From the NCBI GenBank assembly GCA_035315185.1, contig DATFYE010000120.1, positions 1-64,000 on the forward strand: a stretch of 64,000 nt of DNA, written 5' to 3'. Shown in pieces: positions 60,681-64,000 of this stretch. Position numbers and translations under genes: made by a program. Below the pieces are notes generated by a model that was not told the origin of the DNA, did not search any database, and saw only the letters and a list, made by a program, of their open reading frames with translations. This DNA is from JADGQN01 sp035315185 (lineage in GTDB: Bacteria; Desulfobacterota; Syntrophorhabdia; Syntrophorhabdales; WCHB1-27). Each line of letters starts with the position of its first letter. Positions within the stretch are counted from its first letter, which is position 1.

Positions 60681-61748
60681 ATGGCCAGAGATGAATATAG
60701 TTGTTTGGAAAAACTTGTTGAAGATTTTTTGATGGGGCCGCATATATACCATCCATCTGAATTCTGGAAGGTTATAAATGAGAAAAATACCAACTGGATT
60801 AAAGAAGACGGTCTGGAAAATTTCAAGAGGAGCGTCAATAACAATTATTTTAACTGGATGGTATGGTTTAACAATGATTATTTTTGGACACTCTGTCGGA
60901 GATACTTTAGAAGCCTTGCGAGGGATCCCCTTCTAATTCGCTTACTCTTTTCGGGCTCCATAGAAGAAATGCACAGCAAGACCCTTGGACACGGTGATCA
61001 TCGGGTCAGTATCTGGGAAAAGAATATTTACAGAATCTATTTGATGTGGCTTTACGACTACGTCCAACAAACCGATCCCTTTGGTCTTCTCTCGACGGTG
61101 GAGGAGCCCGAAATAGGAAATCCTATTATCTGCAGGTATAAGAACAAGAGGATCAGCCAGGATGTATGTAATTCCTACCTGGAGTACGCATATATTAGGA
61201 CATCCCTCGGGGATGAATTCAAGAAGATTGACTGGGTGGCTGAGATTGGAGCAGGGTACGGGCGGCTCATGTATCTGTTTGCGAAGCTGCATCCCGACAA
61301 GAAATTAATCATCGTGGATATACCGCCGGCTTTGTTCATCTCACAGTGGTACTTGGGCAACGTATTTTCGGACAAGAAGATCATGAAATACTGTCGATTC
61401 GAGCAGTTTTGTGAGATCGAAGAATCATTTATGACAAGTCAAATATGTTTTCTGCTCCCGCATCAACTCGAGCTCGTGCCCGACAAATCCATCGATTTAT
61501 TTATAAACATCAGCAGCTTTCATGAAATGAAGATGAATCAGATCAAGAGATATTATGATCTTGTGGACCGCAAAGGTCGATTTCTCTTTACCAAGCAATG
61601 GTCATTCTGGGAGAATGCAGTCGACAGGCAAACGATGCCGGCCGTGGCGTATCCCACCAAATCACATTGGGAATTGATTGCCGCACGTCTCGATCCTGTT
61701 CATCAAAAATTTTTCGAAGCCCTTTTTGAACTCGATCCCCGAGTCTAG
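60681..61748 (+). CDS. Putative sugar O-methyltransferase
   Basis: A 355-residue protein with an N-terminal helical region of about 165 residues and a SAM-binding part with VAEIGAGYGRLMYLFAKL (motif I) and IIVDIPPALFISQWYL (motif II). INISSFHEMKMNQIKRYYDL and GRFLFTKQW follow. This matches the 'putative sugar O-methyltransferase' family found in surface glycan loci. It is the only plus-strand gene in the block, is clearly richer in A+T than its neighbours and has a weak ribosome-binding site. Both suggest recent acquisition. Substrate unknown. Confidence 0.78.
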   Translation: MARDEYSCLEKLVEDFLMGPHIYHPSEFWKVINEKNTNWIKEDGLENFKRSVNNNYFNWMVWFNNDYFWTLCRRYFRSLARDPLLIRLLFSGSIEEMHSKTLGHGDHRVSIWEKNIYRIYLMWLYDYVQQTDPFGLLSTVEEPEIGNPIICRYKNKRISQDVCNSYLEYAYIRTSLGDEFKKIDWVAEIGAGYGRLMYLFAKLHPDKKLIIVDIPPALFISQWYLGNVFSDKKIMKYCRFEQFCEIEESFMTSQICFLLPHQLELVPDKSIDLFINISSFHEMKMNQIKRYYDLVDRKGRFLFTKQWSFWENAVDRQTMPAVAYPTKSHWELIAARLDPVHQKFFEALFELDPRV

Positions 61749-61769
61749 CCCGAAAAACACTGATTCACC

Positions 61770-62894
61770 TCATGGGCGTTTAGTCGCTGTTATGCTGCTG
61801 CCGTACCATGCGTATGTTTTTCGTATGCCCTCAGCAAGGCCTATTGCGGGGGACCAGCCGAGTTCTCTGACACGACTGCTGTCGAGAAGCTTTCTCGGCA
61901 CCCCATCCTTCTTTGTTGGGTCATGGCGTATCTCACCCTCGAAGCCCACAGTATCCTTGACAAGGAGGGCCAGCTCTTTTATCCGCATGTCTCCGCCAGC
62001 ACCTATGTTCAGAAATTCGCCGATTCTCCGACAATCGTACCTCTCAACGAGCATCAGACAGGCAGCCGCCAGGTCATCGACGTGCAGAAATTCCCTGTAG
62101 GGCTCGCCGCTGCCCCAGAGCATGACGTATTCGGAGGTAATTCCAGCCGATTCAAGTATTGACCTGATGGAATCATTGTCATCGATACGCAGCATGTCGT
62201 CCAGACCGAAGCCCAGGGAACATGCCTTAAGATCAGTCCTCAGTGTATGGAAGTCTCCGGCTCTCAGTAGCTTAGCCAAGTGGAATTTCCTGATGAGGGC
62301 CGGTAAAACGTGCGCCGTCTCCAGGTTATAGTTGTCATGAGGCCCGTACAGATTTGTGGGCATTACGGAAAGGAAGTCTGTTCCATATTGCTCATTGAAG
62401 TAGCGGCAGAGCTTGATAGCCGCGATTTTGGCTATCGCGTACGCCTCATTCGTTGGCTCCAGCGGGCCCGTGAGCAGGTATTCTTCTTTCATCGGCTGCG
62501 GTGCGAATTTTGGATAGATGCATGAAGAACCGAGGTTAAGCAGTTTTACCGCGCCGAACCTGTATGCTGCGTTGATCACGTTAGTTGCGATCATGATGTT
62601 GTCGTAAATGAACTGAGCAGGATAGGTCTCATTAGCGAGGATGCCCCCAACCCGTGCAGCAGCCAGATAGACGTGTCGAGGACGCGCTGATTCAAAGAAC
62701 TGTTCGGTTTCTCTCTGGTGCGTCAGGTCAAGAGGGACGTGGGTGACCGATGACAAAAGAGTGGATGGGGGTTTGCGTGTGTGGTAGTTACTGGTAATGT
62801 TTGTGTACCCCTCAGCAACGAGCCTCCTGATGAGAGAAGCTCCCACCATGCCTGTTCCACCGGCCACGAATATAATTTCGTCCTTGCTGATCAT
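61770..62894 (-). CDS. fcl: GDP-L-fucose synthase
   Basis: A 374-residue extended SDR that epimerises and reduces GDP-4-keto-6-deoxymannose to GDP-L-fucose. IIFVAGGTGMVGASLIRRL binds NADPH. AARVGGILANETYPAQFIYDN, LLNLGSSCIYPKFAPQPM and the EAYAIAKIAAIKLC (Y-x3-K) motifs are diagnostic, as is SVMPTNLYGPHDNY. It is longer than the usual 310-320 residues, with about 50 extra residues around 215-270. ATG 62894 is preferred over the frame's first codon at 62951. It is convergent with the 60681 gene. Confidence 0.9.
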   Translation of the reverse strand: MISKDEIIFVAGGTGMVGASLIRRLVAEGYTNITSNYHTRKPPSTLLSSVTHVPLDLTHQRETEQFFESARPRHVYLAAARVGGILANETYPAQFIYDNIMIATNVINAAYRFGAVKLLNLGSSCIYPKFAPQPMKEEYLLTGPLEPTNEAYAIAKIAAIKLCRYFNEQYGTDFLSVMPTNLYGPHDNYNLETAHVLPALIRKFHLAKLLRAGDFHTLRTDLKACSLGFGLDDMLRIDDNDSIRSILESAGITSEYVMLWGSGEPYREFLHVDDLAAACLMLVERYDCRRIGEFLNIGAGGDMRIKELALLVKDTVGFEGEIRHDPTKKDGVPRKLLDSSRVRELGWSPAIGLAEGIRKTYAWYGSSITATKRP

Positions 62895-62937
62895 TCGGTA
62901 CCTACAGAAGTGGATGCGATGATGCGAAGAAGCGTAG

Positions 62938-62999
62938 ATGCGGAAATACAAACTCTGTTCTTCCGCATATCCGCTTCATCCGGATACCCGCTCGCGGGT
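62938..62999. repeat. Stem-loops in the gmd-fcl spacer
   Basis: ATGCGGAA (62938-62945) pairs with TTCCGCAT (62961-62968) around a 15-base loop. ACCCG (62986-62990) pairs with CGGGT (62995-62999) around CTCG. The 125-base spacer is full of ATGCG/CCGC-type units in both orientations. No gene fits. It may be a repeat element or an mRNA processing region between the two fucose genes. Confidence 0.5.
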
Positions 63000-63019
63000 G
63001 TTCGCTTCGTCCGTATTGA

Positions 63020-64000
63020 TTAACACCGCTCCCTGATATTTTCGTAAAAGGCGAAATCGTGGTTCGTATACGTGAATCCCCGGCAGACAGCCGCTTTGAT
63101 CCCCTCGCCCGGGGGTTCTATGCCAACGACTTTGGCGTCATAATCGGCCATGATCTTGACCAGCTCATCAAAGGAGACGCGCGGCTCCCAGCCGAGTTTT
63201 GTTCGCGCCTTGGTTATGTCTGCCTGAAGGAATCCGACTTCAGTGGGCCTGAAGTACTTGGGATCTATTTCCACGACAGTGCTGCCCTGTCTCAACCGGT
63301 CGGCCCACCGGGCTTCCGTACTCTTCACGACCCCTTTTTCCTCTTTGCCCTGCCCGCGCCATTCCAGCTCAACACCCAGGTAACTGAAGGTCTTATCAAT
63401 GAACTCTCGTACGGTAACGCTTTTGCCGGTCCCGACGACGTAATCGTCCGGGGATTCCTGGCTTAGCATCAGCCACATCATCTCGACGTACTCGGGAGCG
63501 AACCCCCAATCTCTTTTTGCATCGAGGTTGCCAAGGTAGAGTTTCTGCTGTTTGCCCGCCAGTATGCTCGCTGCAGCCCGGGTGATTTTCCTCGTCACAA
63601 AGGTCTCTCCCCGTCGCGGAGACTCGTGGTTGAACAGAATGCCGTTGCACGCAAAAAGGCCATACCCGTCGCGGTAGTTTACCGTCATCCAGTAAGCGTA
63701 GACCTTGGCCGCGGCGTACGGACTCCTCGGATGGAATGGCGTCTGCTCGCTTTGCGGGGGCGGGGCTGCCCCGAACATCTCAGACGAGGAAGCCTGGTAG
63801 TACTTGGTCTTGATGCCACTTCGACGGATCGCTTCAAGTAGACGGGTCGTTCCCAGGGCTGTCGAATCTCCCGTGTATTCAGGCATATCGAAACTGACCT
63901 TCACGTGGCTCTGAGCAGCAAGATGGTAGACTTCCTCCGGCTGTATGTTGTAAATGAGGTTTGCAAGCTGCCCCGAATCAGAGAGATCACCATAGTGCAG
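63020..64000 (-). CDS. gmd: GDP-mannose 4,6-dehydratase (5' end outside window)
   Basis: The frame is open to the window edge, so about 60 N-terminal residues including the NADP motif are missing. Visible are HYGDLSDSGQLANLI, QPEEVYHLAAQSHVKVSFDM, the SSSEMFGA site, SPYAAAKVYAYW (Y-x3-K), LFNHESPRRGETFVTRKITR and NLDAKRDWGFAPEYVEMMW. This is the canonical Gmd of the fucose pathway, next to fcl. It is much closer to enterobacterial-type Gmd than the copy at 4407-5393. Confidence 0.93.
   Translation of the reverse strand: MHYGDLSDSGQLANLIYNIQPEEVYHLAAQSHVKVSFDMPEYTGDSTALGTTRLLEAIRRSGIKTKYYQASSSEMFGAAPPPQSEQTPFHPRSPYAAAKVYAYWMTVNYRDGYGLFACNGILFNHESPRRGETFVTRKITRAAASILAGKQQKLYLGNLDAKRDWGFAPEYVEMMWLMLSQESPDDYVVGTGKSVTVREFIDKTFSYLGVELEWRGQGKEEKGVVKSTEARWADRLRQGSTVVEIDPKYFRPTEVGFLQADITKARTKLGWEPRVSFDELVKIMADYDAKVVGIEPPGEGIKAAVCRGFTYTNHDFAFYENIRERC

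Overview
The window is almost entirely one glycan-biosynthesis locus. It looks like the O-antigen or surface-polysaccharide region of a Gram-negative anaerobe. The Wzm/Wzt export pairs, the nucleotide-sugar pathways and an apparent selenocysteine thioredoxin would fit a deltaproteobacterial (Desulfobacterota-like) syntroph or sulfate reducer, but the taxon is inference. No rRNA, tRNA, CRISPR array, transposase or integrase was seen.

Layout. Positions 2-960 (+) hold the C-terminus of a membrane glycosyltransferase-like protein and a zinc-ribbon thioredoxin whose first active-site cysteine codon is an in-frame TGA. A good promoter lies in front of it and a SECIS-like hairpin follows the TGA. 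From 1087 to 60426 every gene lies on the minus strand, mostly with ATGA-type overlaps or short gaps: about 59 kb of unidirectional genes. One plus-strand sugar O-methyltransferase-like gene (60681-61748) follows a 254-base divergent spacer. The window then ends with a GDP-L-fucose synthase gene and a GDP-mannose 4,6-dehydratase gene cut by the edge, both on the minus strand.

In transcription order (right to left) the minus-strand blocks are as follows. (1) gmd/fcl for GDP-L-fucose, 61770-64000. (2) ABC exporter 2, a CDP-6-deoxyhexose branch with a C-methyltransferase and RmlC/RmlD-like enzymes, then ABC exporter 1, 51089-60426. (3) A legionaminic-acid-type nonulosonate pathway (legF, legG, legI, ptmE-like, then legB and legC about 11 kb further on) interleaved with methyltransferases, a FemAB-like acyltransferase, a DegT-like protein and a polysialyltransferase-like protein, 29348-51096. 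Inside this block is a radical SAM / UbiA / HAD trio that may make a polyprenyl-phosphate-linked sugar, plus a GT-C-like membrane protein. (4) Glycosyltransferases and methyltransferases with several gene remnants, 17341-28498. (5) A UDP-GlcNAc 2-epimerase / SDR / cupin block, 13800-17241. (6) More glycosyltransferases, methyltransferases and a second gmd, 1087-13779.

The genes together encode supply of several rare sugars (GDP-fucose, a CDP-linked branched 6-deoxyhexose, a CMP-nonulosonate, probably a ManNAc derivative), assembly by about 14 glycosyltransferases, heavy decoration (13 intact methyltransferase-like genes, two acyltransferase-like genes) and export by two ABC systems. No Wzx/Wzy pair or initiating phosphoglycosyltransferase was recognised. 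Truncated genes and short repeats at gene borders point to past duplication, recombination and deletion.
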